From: Enterococcus sp. DIV0212c
GTDB taxonomy: Bacteria > Bacillota > Bacilli > Lactobacillales > Enterococcaceae
Direction: 5' to 3'
DNA: 64,000 nucleotides
Assembly: GCF_017377505.1 (NCBI RefSeq)
Contig: NZ_JAFREN010000015.1
Location: 1-64,000 of the forward strand
Position numbers and translations under genes: made by a program. A model generated the notes under the pieces. It made no database searches. It was not told the origin of the DNA and saw only the letters and a list, made by a program, of their open reading frames with translations. Numbering within the stretch: position 1 is the stretch's first letter; the number at the start of each line of letters is the position of its first letter. This document shows, piece after piece, positions 26,172 through 34,879 of the stretch.

Positions 26172-28748
26172 ATGTATTCATTAGTAGTAAATGGGAAGAC
26201 GGAAACTTGTGGTACAAATAAGAAGCTGATGGACTTTCTTCGTGAAGATTTAAGGTTGACTGGAACCAAGGATGGGTGTAATCAAGGCTCTTGCGGTGCT
26301 TGTACGGTGTTGATAAATGGAAGGGTTTCCAAAGCGTGTTTATTCAGCTTAGAAAAACTAGAAGGTAAAGAAGTTCTCACGGTCGAAGGGCTAAGTCAGC
26401 GCCAAAAAGATGTGTATGCTTACGCTTTTGCTAAAACTGGCGCTGTTCAATGTGGCTATTGTATTCCTGGGATCGTGATTTCAGCTCATGGATTGCTTAA
26501 TAAAAAAGCAGAACCTAGTGATGAAGAAATCCGAAAAGCCATTCGTGGAAATATCTGCCGTTGTACAGGCTATGTAAAAATTGTTGAAGCCATTCAGCTA
26601 GCTGCTAAAATGTTTCGTGAAGAGTTGAGCATTCCAGACGAGCATTCAAATGGAAAACTAGGTGAAGATTTCAAACGAGTAGATGCAGTTGAAAAAACGT
26701 TAGGCACAGGGCTATATGTGGATGATATCACGGTTGAAGGAATGCTTCATGCATCAGCTGTCCGAAGTGAATATCCACGAGCTAAAGTCTTAAAGATCAA
26801 TACAAGCAAAGCTAGAGAACATCCAGAATGTGTGGCAGTGCTGACCGCTAAAGATGTGCCAGGAAATAATAAAATTGGTCATTTAGAGTTCATTTCTGAT
26901 TGGGACGTCATGATACCAGAAGGCGAAATCACTCGTTATGTGGGTGACGCAATTGCATTAGTTGTTTCAAAAAGTAAAGAAGCTTTAGAGGAGATCAAAG
27001 AGCTAGTGGAAGTTGATTATGAAGAGCTGACACCAATAATCACATGTGAAGAGGCCTTAGCAGAAAATGCGGCATTGATCCATGAAAAAGGCAATATTTT
27101 ATCTCATGAGCATCTTACTCGCGGAAATGCTGACGAGCAGTTGGCCGCATCAAAACATGTGGTGACCCAACATTATTCCGTTCCAATCAATGAACACGCA
27201 TTCATGGAACCGGAGTGTGCAATTGCAATGCCGGAAGGTGAATCGGGCATTTTACTTTATAGCGCAGGTCAAAGTATCTATGATGAACAGCGGGAAGTTG
27301 CTCGGATGTTAGGTGTCGAAAAAGAAAACATTCATGTTCAAGCCAAACTTGTGGGTGGTGGTTTTGGTGGAAAAGAAGATATGAGTGTTCAGCATCATGC
27401 CTCACTTGCAGCTTGGTGTTTGCAAAAGCCAGTGAAAGTATTACTTAGTCGTCAAGAAAGCTTGATGATTCATCCTAAACGGCATGGCATGGAAATGGAC
27501 TTTACTACAGGTTGTGATGCTGAAGGGAATTTAACTGCGATGAAAGCTGTGATTTATGCTGATACTGGGGCATATGCTTCTTTAGGTGGTCCAGTTCTTC
27601 AACGGGCATGTACACATGCGGCCGGTCCGTACAAATATCAAGATATTGACGTGGAAGGATTTGCTGTATATACGAATAATCCGCCAGCGGGAGCTTTTAG
27701 AGGGTTCGGCGTTTGCCAAACTGCGTTTGCGATTGAAAGTAATCTCAATTTGTTAGCAGAAAAAGTCGGGATCTCTCAATGGGATATCCGTTATAAGAAT
27801 GCAGTTGAACCAGGTGATTCTTTACCAAATGGTCAGTTGGTTTCAAAAAATGCAGCGTTGAAAGAAACGTTATTAGCTGTTAAAGAAGCCTATGAAAATA
27901 CTGAGATTGCTGGAATTTCCTGTTTCTTTAAAAATAGCGGGATCGGTGTTGGTTTATCTGATGTTGGTCGTTGTATTGTTTCAGTAGAAGAAGGTAAAGT
28001 CCACGTAAGAACCAGTGCGGCTTGTATCGGTCAAGGCATGGCAACTGTAACAACACAAGTTGCCTGTGAAACATTGGATCTACCACCAGAAATGATCATT
28101 GCAGAAGCACCAGATACGCGTCGAACACCAGATTCTGGTACAACAACAGCTTCTAGACAATCCTTGTTTACGGGTGAAGCAACGAGAAGAGCTGCGATGC
28201 AATTGCGCTATGAGCTAGATATGGGACGTGCTTTATCTGATTTAGAAGGACAAGAATTTTACGGAGAATATTCAGCTAAGACAGATCCATTGATCAATGA
28301 TAAGAAAAGTCCCGTTAGTCACGCAGGTTATGGATATGCAGCTGAAGTGGCAATATTAGATGAAAAAGGCAAAGTCGAAAAATTTGTTGCCGCTTATGAT
28401 ATGGGTCAAGTCGTTAATCCAAAAGCCGCAGAAGGACAAATCGAAGGTGGAATCGTGATGGGTATGGGATATGCTTTAACAGAAAAATTTGTTATGGAAG
28501 ATGGGTATGTTAAGGCAAAATATGCTACGTTAGGTCTACTAAATGCGGCCCAAGTACCACCAATCGAGACAATTTTAGTTCAAGCCAAAAACATTCATGA
28601 TGGTTTAGCTTATGGGATCAAAGGTGTAGGAGAATTGGCAACGATTCCGACTGCACCAGCTTTAGCAGGTGCTTACTATGCTTTAGACGGAAAATTAAGA
28701 CCTACATTACCAATGGAAGACACGTTCTACCAAAAAAAGAAAAAATAA
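26172..28748 (+). CDS. xdh: Selenium-dependent molybdenum hydroxylase (xanthine dehydrogenase-type)
   Basis: 858 aa. Residues 1-155 are the [2Fe-2S] part: C36, C41, C44 and C56 in the plant-type cluster, then CGYC (about 95) and CRCTGY (about 130). The molybdopterin domain follows from about 165, with GGGFGGKEDM (about 394), AGAFRGFGVCQ (about 506) and the catalytic glutamate region GVGELATIP (about 820). No FAD domain is fused and no FAD subunit is encoded nearby, so the electron acceptor is unclear. Its neighbours selD, yqeB and yqeC mark it as using a labile selenium cofactor. It has no selenocysteine codon; selenium is expected as a ligand on molybdenum. Expected reaction: hydroxylation of xanthine or hypoxanthine. 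Confidence 0.92.
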   Translation: MYSLVVNGKTETCGTNKKLMDFLREDLRLTGTKDGCNQGSCGACTVLINGRVSKACLFSLEKLEGKEVLTVEGLSQRQKDVYAYAFAKTGAVQCGYCIPGIVISAHGLLNKKAEPSDEEIRKAIRGNICRCTGYVKIVEAIQLAAKMFREELSIPDEHSNGKLGEDFKRVDAVEKTLGTGLYVDDITVEGMLHASAVRSEYPRAKVLKINTSKAREHPECVAVLTAKDVPGNNKIGHLEFISDWDVMIPEGEITRYVGDAIALVVSKSKEALEEIKELVEVDYEELTPIITCEEALAENAALIHEKGNILSHEHLTRGNADEQLAASKHVVTQHYSVPINEHAFMEPECAIAMPEGESGILLYSAGQSIYDEQREVARMLGVEKENIHVQAKLVGGGFGGKEDMSVQHHASLAAWCLQKPVKVLLSRQESLMIHPKRHGMEMDFTTGCDAEGNLTAMKAVIYADTGAYASLGGPVLQRACTHAAGPYKYQDIDVEGFAVYTNNPPAGAFRGFGVCQTAFAIESNLNLLAEKVGISQWDIRYKNAVEPGDSLPNGQLVSKNAALKETLLAVKEAYENTEIAGISCFFKNSGIGVGLSDVGRCIVSVEEGKVHVRTSAACIGQGMATVTTQVACETLDLPPEMIIAEAPDTRRTPDSGTTTASRQSLFTGEATRRAAMQLRYELDMGRALSDLEGQEFYGEYSAKTDPLINDKKSPVSHAGYGYAAEVAILDEKGKVEKFVAAYDMGQVVNPKAAEGQIEGGIVMGMGYALTEKFVMEDGYVKAKYATLGLLNAAQVPPIETILVQAKNIHDGLAYGIKGVGELATIPTAPALAGAYYALDGKLRPTLPMEDTFYQKKKK

Positions 28749-28793
28749 CTAAACGATTCTGTGATGCGCTTAAAAAACGACGCACAAAGGCGC

Positions 28794-28832
28794 AAAAAAC
28801 GCATCCGATTAAAATAAAATTGGGTGCGTTTT
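28794..28832 (+). terminator. Terminator after xdh
   Basis: AACGCATCCGATT pairs with AATTGGGTGCGTT (two G-T wobbles), followed by TTTTT. It lies between xdh and mocA, so the cofactor genes are partly uncoupled from xdh. Confidence 0.8.
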
Positions 28833-28868
28833 TATCATAATGATTGAATAAATCAAAGGAGCAGACGA

Positions 28869-29513
28869 ATGCTGAAAATAAGTGCAATCATCATGGCATC
28901 AGGATGTTCTTCAAGAATGGGGACAAATAAGCTATTTCTTGATTATCAAGGAGAAAGCTTTTTAGAGCGCACACTAAAACTTACGAAAGAAGTTGCTTTT
29001 TTTGAACGAATTTTAGTCATTTCACCTGAGAATTTGCAGGGATTAACTCTGCCTAAAGATCTAAAAGTTATTCAAAATACAGAAGCAAAAAAAGGGCAAA
29101 GTTCAAGTGTTCGTTTAGGAACAAAAGTTGCTTCAGGACAGGGCTATCTCTATCTTCCAATCGATCAGCCGTTATTAAATCAAGAATTACTTGAATCCCT
29201 TTTTTCTGCGTATTCAAAAGAGACGATCGTTTTTCCTGTGGATCAACTAGATGCTCCGTGCAGCCCAATTTTCTTTGGTGAAAAGTTTCGCTCGGAATTA
29301 CTTAAGGTCACTGGAAGTGCCGGTGGACGTTGTGTTCGTAAGAATCATCCAGAAGCTTGGCGAAAAATCCAAGTAAAAACTCCTGAATACTTGATAGATA
29401 TCGATACACCAGAAGAATATCAACGATTGATCGATCAAAATGCTGGGAAAGGAAATGGAAATGAAGCAGCCAGTTTATTTAAATCATGCAGCCACGTCAA
29501 ACCACAAATTTAA
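28869..29513 (+). CDS. mocA: Molybdenum cofactor cytidylyltransferase-like NTP transferase (MocA)
   Basis: 214 aa with the nucleotidyltransferase N-terminus MASGCSSRMGTNKLFL (LAxGxSxRMG-NK pattern) and an IDQP motif near residue 98. MocA makes the cytosine dinucleotide form of molybdopterin used by xanthine dehydrogenases. The last 50 bases overlap the next gene in another frame. The G-to-S change in the usual LAAG/LAGG loop (MASG) is seen but tolerated in the family. Confidence 0.85.
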   Translation: MLKISAIIMASGCSSRMGTNKLFLDYQGESFLERTLKLTKEVAFFERILVISPENLQGLTLPKDLKVIQNTEAKKGQSSSVRLGTKVASGQGYLYLPIDQPLLNQELLESLFSAYSKETIVFPVDQLDAPCSPIFFGEKFRSELLKVTGSAGGRCVRKNHPEAWRKIQVKTPEYLIDIDTPEEYQRLIDQNAGKGNGNEAASLFKSCSHVKPQI

Positions 29514-30618
29514 GGCGACAGTCAATGAATTGTGCCAATACTTAGTGACCAATAACAATTTAAATCCAAATCGTAGTTCACAAAATATAGATGAACTTGA
29601 ATTGATTTTTGAAACTCGTCAATCTTTAGCCAAGTTTTTCAACGCACCTGATCCAGCACATATTATTTTTACGGCAAACGCAACGATGTCGCTAAACATG
29701 ATTTTAAATGGTTTATTAAAATCCGGGGATCATGTTTTGACGACAGCGGTAGAGCATAATGCTGTTGCCCGACCGTTGTATTTGCTGGAAACTGAGCATA
29801 ATGTTTCTGTGACACATTTATTTTGTGAAACAGATGGACAGCTTGATCCTAGACAAATCGAATCGATGATCCGTCCAGAAACCAAAGTTATGGTGATGAC
29901 TCATGCTTCGAACGTTTTAGGAACGATTTTGCCCGTGAAAGAGTGTTTTAAAATAGCGAAGTTCCATGGCATCCTAACCGTTTTGGACAGTGCGCAAACA
30001 GCAGGTTTTTTGCCGATAGATATGGAAGCTATGTTTATTGATGTTTTAGCGTTCACAGGACATAAAAGTTTGATGGGAATTTCTGGTATCGGTGGATTTG
30101 CTTTAGGTAAAAATGTAGAAAACTTACTCGATCCTTGGGTGAGTGGCGGAACAGGCAGCGCTTCGTTATCTTTTAGGCAACCTGATTTTTTACCTGATAA
30201 ATTTGAACCAGGGACACTGAATACATTAGGAATTTTAAGCTTAAAAAGTTCACTTCAAGAGATTCAAAATATTGGGTTAAAGACGATTGCAATGCATGAA
30301 AGAACATTAACAGAACGATTTTTAACTGGGTTACAAGGATTACCAATTCGTATTTTAGGTGGGAAGAATGCAATCAATTCTGTACCTGTGGTTTCGGTCA
30401 CAGTCCCAAATATTGATCCAGGAGAACTAGCTCAGTTGTTATTTGACCGCTATCAAATCATTACTAGATCGGGGTTACATTGCTCACCTTTAGCACATCA
30501 AACAGCTGGCACCGTACAAAGTGGGGCTGTTCGCTTTAGTTTTGGTTGGCAAACAACGACTGAGGAAATCGATTATACATTAGCAGCATTAAAAGACATT
30601 TTATTAGAAAATCGGTAA
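29461..30618 (+). CDS. Class V aminotransferase, cysteine desulfurase/selenocysteine lyase-like
   Basis: 385 aa from the ATG at 29461, 7 bases after AAAGGA; an in-frame ATG at 29440 lacks a site. The PLP lysine is in AFTGHKSLMG (about residue 202), and the active-site cysteine in SGLHCSPLAH (about 340). It overlaps mocA by 53 bases, an unusually long coding overlap. The setting (selD next) suggests it mobilises selenium, or sulfur, for the selenium cofactor of the hydroxylase. Which of the two it prefers cannot be read from the sequence. Confidence 0.87.
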   Translation: MKQPVYLNHAATSNHKFKATVNELCQYLVTNNNLNPNRSSQNIDELELIFETRQSLAKFFNAPDPAHIIFTANATMSLNMILNGLLKSGDHVLTTAVEHNAVARPLYLLETEHNVSVTHLFCETDGQLDPRQIESMIRPETKVMVMTHASNVLGTILPVKECFKIAKFHGILTVLDSAQTAGFLPIDMEAMFIDVLAFTGHKSLMGISGIGGFALGKNVENLLDPWVSGGTGSASLSFRQPDFLPDKFEPGTLNTLGILSLKSSLQEIQNIGLKTIAMHERTLTERFLTGLQGLPIRILGGKNAINSVPVVSVTVPNIDPGELAQLLFDRYQIITRSGLHCSPLAHQTAGTVQSGAVRFSFGWQTTTEEIDYTLAALKDILLENR

Positions 30619-30630
30619 AGGAGAAAAAAG

Positions 30631-31653
30631 ATGGATTTTTTATCTCAATGTACATCTGGCGGGTGTGGAGCTAAGATTGGCCCCGATGAATTAGCTGGTT
30701 TTTTAAGCAAATTGCCTAAATTTTCAGATGACAAACTTATAGTAGATTTTGATTCAGCAGATGATGCCGCCATTTACCAAATATCTGAAAATCTGGCTTT
30801 GATTTCTACGGTAGATTTTTTCTCTCCCATGGTGGAAGATCCGCGCACATTTGGTAGAATTGCTGCAGCCAATGCAATGAGTGATGTGTATGCGATGGGT
30901 GGCGAGGTGCTCTTTGCTTTAAATCTTGTGTGTTTTCCAGAAAAGCTAGACAAACAGGTTCTTTCAGAAATTCTTTATGGAGGGGCTGAAAAACTAAAAG
31001 AAGCACAAGCCTCATTAGCTGGCGGACATTCGATTTATGATCATGAACCTAAGTATGGATTAGCTGTGACAGGTCAAGTCGATCCTCAAAAAATAATTCA
31101 TAATAATACGCCTAAAGTGGGCGATGTTTTGATTCTTACCAAAGCACTTGGTGTTGGGTTGATTCAGTCTGCAGTTAGAGGCGGAGTGGCTACCCGAAAA
31201 GCAGAACAAGCCGCAATTGCTTCTATGGAGCGGTTAAATAAATATGCTGCAGAAAAGATGCGTGCGTTTTCTGTCAATGCTTGTACAGATGTTACTGGAT
31301 TTGGTCTGCTGGTACATGCATCAGAAATGGCTGGAGAAACAGTCACCTTTGTAATTGATACAGAGCAATTACCACTTTTACCTGAGGCATATATGTATGC
31401 GGAAGAATTTTTAGCGACTGCTGCAGGACAGAGAAATCGTCAATTTATGGAAGAAAAAATTGATTTAACTAATGTTAAACCAGCTTTCCAAGAGCTGTTG
31501 TTCGATCCGCAAACTTCGGGTGGTTTATTGCTAAGTATTCCAGCAGAACAAGCTGTAGAATGCCTTGAATCCATCCAAAAAGATGATCCAATAGCGACGA
31601 TCATTGGGGAAGTTTGCGAAAAAGAATCCAATCAGTCCATCATTATTTTATGA
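30631..31653 (+). CDS. selD: Selenophosphate synthetase
   Basis: 340 aa. The N-terminal active-site motif is T-S-G-G-C-G-A-K, with C12 and K15 matching the essential Cys and Lys of E. coli SelD. It uses Cys, not selenocysteine. It makes selenophosphate from selenide and ATP. No selA, selB or selC is in this window, in line with the orphan SelD trait in which selenium serves only molybdenum hydroxylases. The start follows AAAGGAG and the gene sits 12 bases after the lyase-like gene. Confidence 0.95.
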   Translation: MDFLSQCTSGGCGAKIGPDELAGFLSKLPKFSDDKLIVDFDSADDAAIYQISENLALISTVDFFSPMVEDPRTFGRIAAANAMSDVYAMGGEVLFALNLVCFPEKLDKQVLSEILYGGAEKLKEAQASLAGGHSIYDHEPKYGLAVTGQVDPQKIIHNNTPKVGDVLILTKALGVGLIQSAVRGGVATRKAEQAAIASMERLNKYAAEKMRAFSVNACTDVTGFGLLVHASEMAGETVTFVIDTEQLPLLPEAYMYAEEFLATAAGQRNRQFMEEKIDLTNVKPAFQELLFDPQTSGGLLLSIPAEQAVECLESIQKDDPIATIIGEVCEKESNQSIIIL

Positions 31654-31669
31654 GAAAGAAGGAACCAAG

Positions 31670-32260
31670 ATGAAAAAGATCAATGCGCTAGGAAAACCTT
31701 GTCCAATTCCTGTGATCGAAGCCAAAAAAGCGATTCGAGAGATACAAAGCATTGGAGGAACTGTAGAAATTTTAGTTGATAATGAAGTTGCTGTTAAAAA
31801 TATTGAGAAAATGACTACGGGATTAGGCCTAAAAACTACTCATGAGACGCTGGATTTAAATGAAATCTTGATTGAAATAACAGTACCAAATGAACAAGAA
31901 CAAAACAGACCAGAAAATACTGCAAGTGAAATAGTGATTGCTTTTGGTAGAAAAACAATGGGTGATGGCGATCCAAATTTAGGGGAAGTATTACTAAAGA
32001 GCTACATTTATTCTTTGACGGAATTAGATACGCCGCCAGAACATTTACTATTTTTCAATAGCGGGGCGTTTTTAACGAATCAACATTCTAGTGTGTTGAA
32101 CGATTTAAAGGTTTTGTTGGAAAAGGGGACGCAAATAAGTACGTGCGGTGCTTGTTTGGACTTTTACCAGCTCAAAGAAACGTTAGCTATTGGAGAAATA
32201 ACGAATATGTATGGAATCACAGAAGTAATGGCACAAGCAAAAAAAGTTATTAATTTTTAA
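31670..32260 (+). CDS. yedF: Selenium metabolism protein YedF
   Basis: 196 aa from the ATG at 31670 (GAAGGA 8 bases upstream; longer frames run into selD). Residues 1-75 are a TusA/SirA domain with the persulfide cysteine C11 in GKPCPIPV. The rest is a DsrE-like domain with STCGACLDF near residue 165, two cysteines that could carry selenium or sulfur. YedF proteins co-occur with orphan SelD and are thought to deliver selenium. The reading frame starts 16 bases after selD. Confidence 0.9.
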   Translation: MKKINALGKPCPIPVIEAKKAIREIQSIGGTVEILVDNEVAVKNIEKMTTGLGLKTTHETLDLNEILIEITVPNEQEQNRPENTASEIVIAFGRKTMGDGDPNLGEVLLKSYIYSLTELDTPPEHLLFFNSGAFLTNQHSSVLNDLKVLLEKGTQISTCGACLDFYQLKETLAIGEITNMYGITEVMAQAKKVINF

Positions 32261-32273
32261 TGAGGTGAAAAAA

Positions 32274-32531
32274 ATGGATTATCTATTAACTTTTCAAAAT
32301 ACTCATTACGCCATTCATGGTGAAAAAACATTAATGAATACAAATATTTCTGTTTCGGTGATGGCTTTACCAGCTAGTCTAGGTGATTTTTGTGGGATTT
32401 GTCTACGGTTAGCGGCGCAAGATTTAGCCGTTGGGTGTGAATGTTTGAAAGCTGAAAATGTACCGATTGAAGGTATTTTTAAAATCGAGAGCAGAAATAA
32501 TGAAAGGACGTATACGCCATGTCTCCTTTGA
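32274..32531 (+). CDS. DUF3343 small protein
   Basis: 85 aa starting at the ATG 6 bases after GAGGTG; the GTG within that site at 32265 is rejected. It has the DUF3343 pattern: an N-terminal DYLLTFQNTHYAI run, then ALPASLGDFCGICLRL (a C-G-I-C pair) and a later C-E-C. The paired cysteines suggest selenium or sulfur transfer. It is typically found beside yedF in selenium-cofactor clusters. It overlaps yqeC by 13 bases. Confidence 0.8.
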   Translation: MDYLLTFQNTHYAIHGEKTLMNTNISVSVMALPASLGDFCGICLRLAAQDLAVGCECLKAENVPIEGIFKIESRNNERTYTPCLL

Positions 32532-33247
32532 TCGACTGTTTTGAATTTCAAAAACATCATGTCATTTCATTGATTGGCAGTGGGGGAAAAACAAGCTTAA
32601 TGTGGTATCTAGCTAATGGCTATCGAAAAGAAAAAGTTTTGGTTAGTACAACCACGAAAATCGGATATCCTATTGATCGGCCGTATGATTATTTTTATAG
32701 TGAAAATTTTTCAAACATGGGTCAAGATGGGCAAGGCATTACATTAGCAGGAGCGTATACAGCTAATAAATATAAATTAAGCGCACCACCCATTGATTTT
32801 CAGGAATCTTTTCATAAATTTGACAAGGTCTTTCTTGAAGCAGATGGTTCCAAGCAGTTGCCGTTAAAAGGCTGGGAGACTTTCGAACCTGTTATTTTAC
32901 TAGAAACAACTGTAACGGTCGGTTTACTTCCAATTTCAGTTTTAGGCAAGACAGTTGACCAAACAACGGTTCATCGATTGCCACTTTTTACACGAGCAAC
33001 TGGCATCGAAGCTGGCGAAAAAATCAAAGAGGAAACGTTAGCAGAAATCATTTCCAGCCCTACAGGATTATTTGCAAAAAGCCAAGGGCAGCGCATTTTA
33101 TGTATCAATCAAGTAGAAACATCCGAACAACTATTTCAGGCAAAAAAAGTGTTTTCTTTACTTCCAAATATGTTATTAAAACGATTGAGTAAAGTGATAG
33201 CTTGTAATATTCAGTCAGGAGAAGGGACAATCTTATGGAAAAGGTGA
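32519..33247 (+). CDS. yqeC: Selenium-dependent Mo cofactor protein YqeC
   Basis: 242 aa with an N-terminal P-loop SLIGSGGKTSLMWYLA (about residue 16) and an LEADGSKQLPLKG motif (about residue 104), both typical of the YqeC family. Its exact role is unsettled; genetic association places it in making or inserting the selenium-modified molybdenum cofactor. It overlaps DUF3343 and yqeB genes at both ends, so it is surely co-translated. Confidence 0.9.
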   Translation: MSPLIDCFEFQKHHVISLIGSGGKTSLMWYLANGYRKEKVLVSTTTKIGYPIDRPYDYFYSENFSNMGQDGQGITLAGAYTANKYKLSAPPIDFQESFHKFDKVFLEADGSKQLPLKGWETFEPVILLETTVTVGLLPISVLGKTVDQTTVHRLPLFTRATGIEAGEKIKEETLAEIISSPTGLFAKSQGQRILCINQVETSEQLFQAKKVFSLLPNMLLKRLSKVIACNIQSGEGTILWKR

Positions 33248-34065
33248 AATCAGGAATATCTGACACGATCATTGCTGTTCGCGGTGGTGGAGACTTAGCC
33301 ACGGGCGTTATCCAAAAATTAGTTCACGTAGGTTTTAAAGTAGTCGTTTTAGAAACAGCCCAACCCCTTGCGATTCGTCGAACTGTAGCATTATGTAATG
33401 CTGTCTTTCAAAATAAACAGCAAGTAGAAGATCTAGAAGCAGTTTTAGTTACCTCCGTTCAAGAATGCTATGAGAGTTGGCGAAAGAATCAAGTTCCGGT
33501 GCTGATCGATCCCAATGCGAATTCGCTAGCGATGCTCAACCCGCTAGTTTTAGTCGATGCAATTTTAGCTAAAAAAAATTTAGGTACAAAAAAATCAATG
33601 GCTCCTATCACAATTGCTTTAGGACCAGGATTTTCAGCACCAACAGATGTTGATGTCGTGATTGAAACGATGAGAGGACATTACTTAGGGCGCTTATATT
33701 TTGAGGGTGGAGCTATACCTAATACTGGAATTCCTGGAGAAATTGGCGGAAAAAGTGCAGAACGAGTCATTCACTCACCAGCATCAGGCAATGTCAAACA
33801 TGCTAAAAAGATTGGCGATGTCGTCAAAAAAGGGGAAGTGCTTTGTTATGTTGATCAAATGGCCGTTCACTCTCCATTGGATGGTGTTCTAAGAGGCTTG
33901 ATTTCAGATCAAGTCAATTGTTCAGAAGGCTTAAAATGTGGTGATGTAGATCCACGGCCGGCCGAACAAGTCGACTGCTTTACGATATCAGATAAAGCTA
34001 GGGCATTGGGTGGTGCAGTTTTGGAAGCTGTTTTCATGTTAGGCAGGCAGAAAAAGTTATTTTAA
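33235..34065 (+). CDS. yqeB: Selenium-dependent Mo hydroxylase maturation protein YqeB
   Basis: 276 aa. The N-terminal IIAVRGGGDLATGVIQKL motif (about residue 11) marks the YqeB family, and the C-terminal part has a biotinyl-like KIGDVVKKGEVL segment near residue 195. YqeB is one of the most specific markers of selenium-dependent molybdenum hydroxylases. It starts 13 bases inside yqeC and ends the operon. There is no clear terminator in the AT-rich sequence after it. Confidence 0.9.
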   Translation: MEKVKSGISDTIIAVRGGGDLATGVIQKLVHVGFKVVVLETAQPLAIRRTVALCNAVFQNKQQVEDLEAVLVTSVQECYESWRKNQVPVLIDPNANSLAMLNPLVLVDAILAKKNLGTKKSMAPITIALGPGFSAPTDVDVVIETMRGHYLGRLYFEGGAIPNTGIPGEIGGKSAERVIHSPASGNVKHAKKIGDVVKKGEVLCYVDQMAVHSPLDGVLRGLISDQVNCSEGLKCGDVDPRPAEQVDCFTISDKARALGGAVLEAVFMLGRQKKLF

Positions 34066-34097
34066 AAAATATAGAATTTAACTATTAAAAAAAGAAA

Positions 34098-34157
34098 CTA
34101 AAAATTATTTTTTTTACCTAAAAAATATTGTTACTGAGGATAAATGTATGGTATAGT
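34098..34157 (+). promoter_or_regulatory. Operator-like palindromes and promoter of the flavodoxin-nifJ operon
   Basis: CTAAAAATTATTTTTT (34098-34113) and ACCTAAAAAATATT (34116-34129) repeat the motif seen before ssnA and xdh. TGG-TATAGT (hexamer 34152-34157) is a likely extended -10, about 34 bases from the second copy, the same spacing as before xdh. Confidence 0.5.
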
Positions 34158-34194
34158 GTAAGTGAAGTTTTATGAATATACTGTTTTTTAAAAA

Positions 34195-34328
34195 AGAAAG
34201 CGTTTTTTTATTCTCTGATATGTGAAAAAGGTAATTTGAATAGAGAACGTCTTTCAAAGATTCTCAGGTTAAAGAGTTTTTGCTAATAAGTATGAAAAGA
34301 ATGAAAAGGGTTACAAATGACCTTTTTA
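34195..34328 (+). promoter_or_regulatory. Leader of the flavodoxin operon: cre-like site and terminator-like hairpin
   Basis: AGAAAGCGTTTTTT (34195-34208) is a partial cre match. AAAAGGGT...ACCTTTTTATT (34304-34328) is a terminator-like hairpin with a T-run within the 210-base leader, before the flavodoxin start at 34372. This may attenuate the operon. The rest of the 306-base gap 34066-34371 shows no gene. Confidence 0.4.
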
Positions 34329-34371
34329 TTCTTAAAAATATTTTGTAAAAAAGATGAGAGGATGAGTAAAT

Positions 34372-34815
34372 ATGGCACTAGTAAAAATCGTTTATGCAAG
34401 TATGACTGGAAATACAGAGGAGATTTCAGAAATTTTGGAAAATACTGTCCAAGAAGCAGGATTTGATGTAGAAAGAGAAGAATGTTCTGAAGTAGATGTT
34501 GATTTTTTTGATGATGCTGATGCATGTGTGATCGCAACCTATACTTATGGTGACGGTGAATTACCGTTTGAGTTTGAAGATTTTTATGATGAATTAGAAG
34601 AAAAAGATTTAGCAGGAAAAATATTCGGTGTTGTTGGGTCTGGTGATCGTGAATATGGGGATTTATTCTGTAAATCTGCTCATGATTTTGTGGCAACATT
34701 GGAGAAAACAGGAGCGAAAAAAGTAGCCGAAACGGTTGAAATCGAAAATAATGCAGAAGAAGAAGACATTGATGCACTGAAAAAATTTGTAAAAGAATTA
34801 ACAGCGGGTTTGTAA
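34372..34815 (+). CDS. Flavodoxin
   Basis: 147 aa, short-chain flavodoxin. The FMN phosphate loop SMTGNTEE is at residues 9-16; TYTYGDGELP (about 61-70) and GSGDREYGDLFC (about 88) are the other FMN contacts. Very acidic, as expected of an electron carrier. It is placed before the Nfn-like pair and nifJ, so it probably carries electrons from pyruvate oxidation. Start supported by GAGAGGATG. Confidence 0.95.
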   Translation: MALVKIVYASMTGNTEEISEILENTVQEAGFDVEREECSEVDVDFFDDADACVIATYTYGDGELPFEFEDFYDELEEKDLAGKIFGVVGSGDREYGDLFCKSAHDFVATLEKTGAKKVAETVEIENNAEEEDIDALKKFVKELTAGL

Positions 34816-34879
34816 AGAGAAGCTAAAGTCGTATGAAAGAAGGAAATGTGAATGCATTCATTCATTTACGGTAGTCCAT

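Noticed and set aside
26172..31653. Selenocysteine (UGA) recoding in xdh or selD
   Set aside because: Both frames are complete without in-frame TGA, and SelD has Cys at the active site; selenium is expected as a cofactor ligand.
34283..34777. 164-codon antisense frame over flavodoxin
   Set aside because: It mirrors a well-supported flavodoxin gene, is a His/Gln/Leu-rich composition typical of antisense frames, and has no ribosome binding site.
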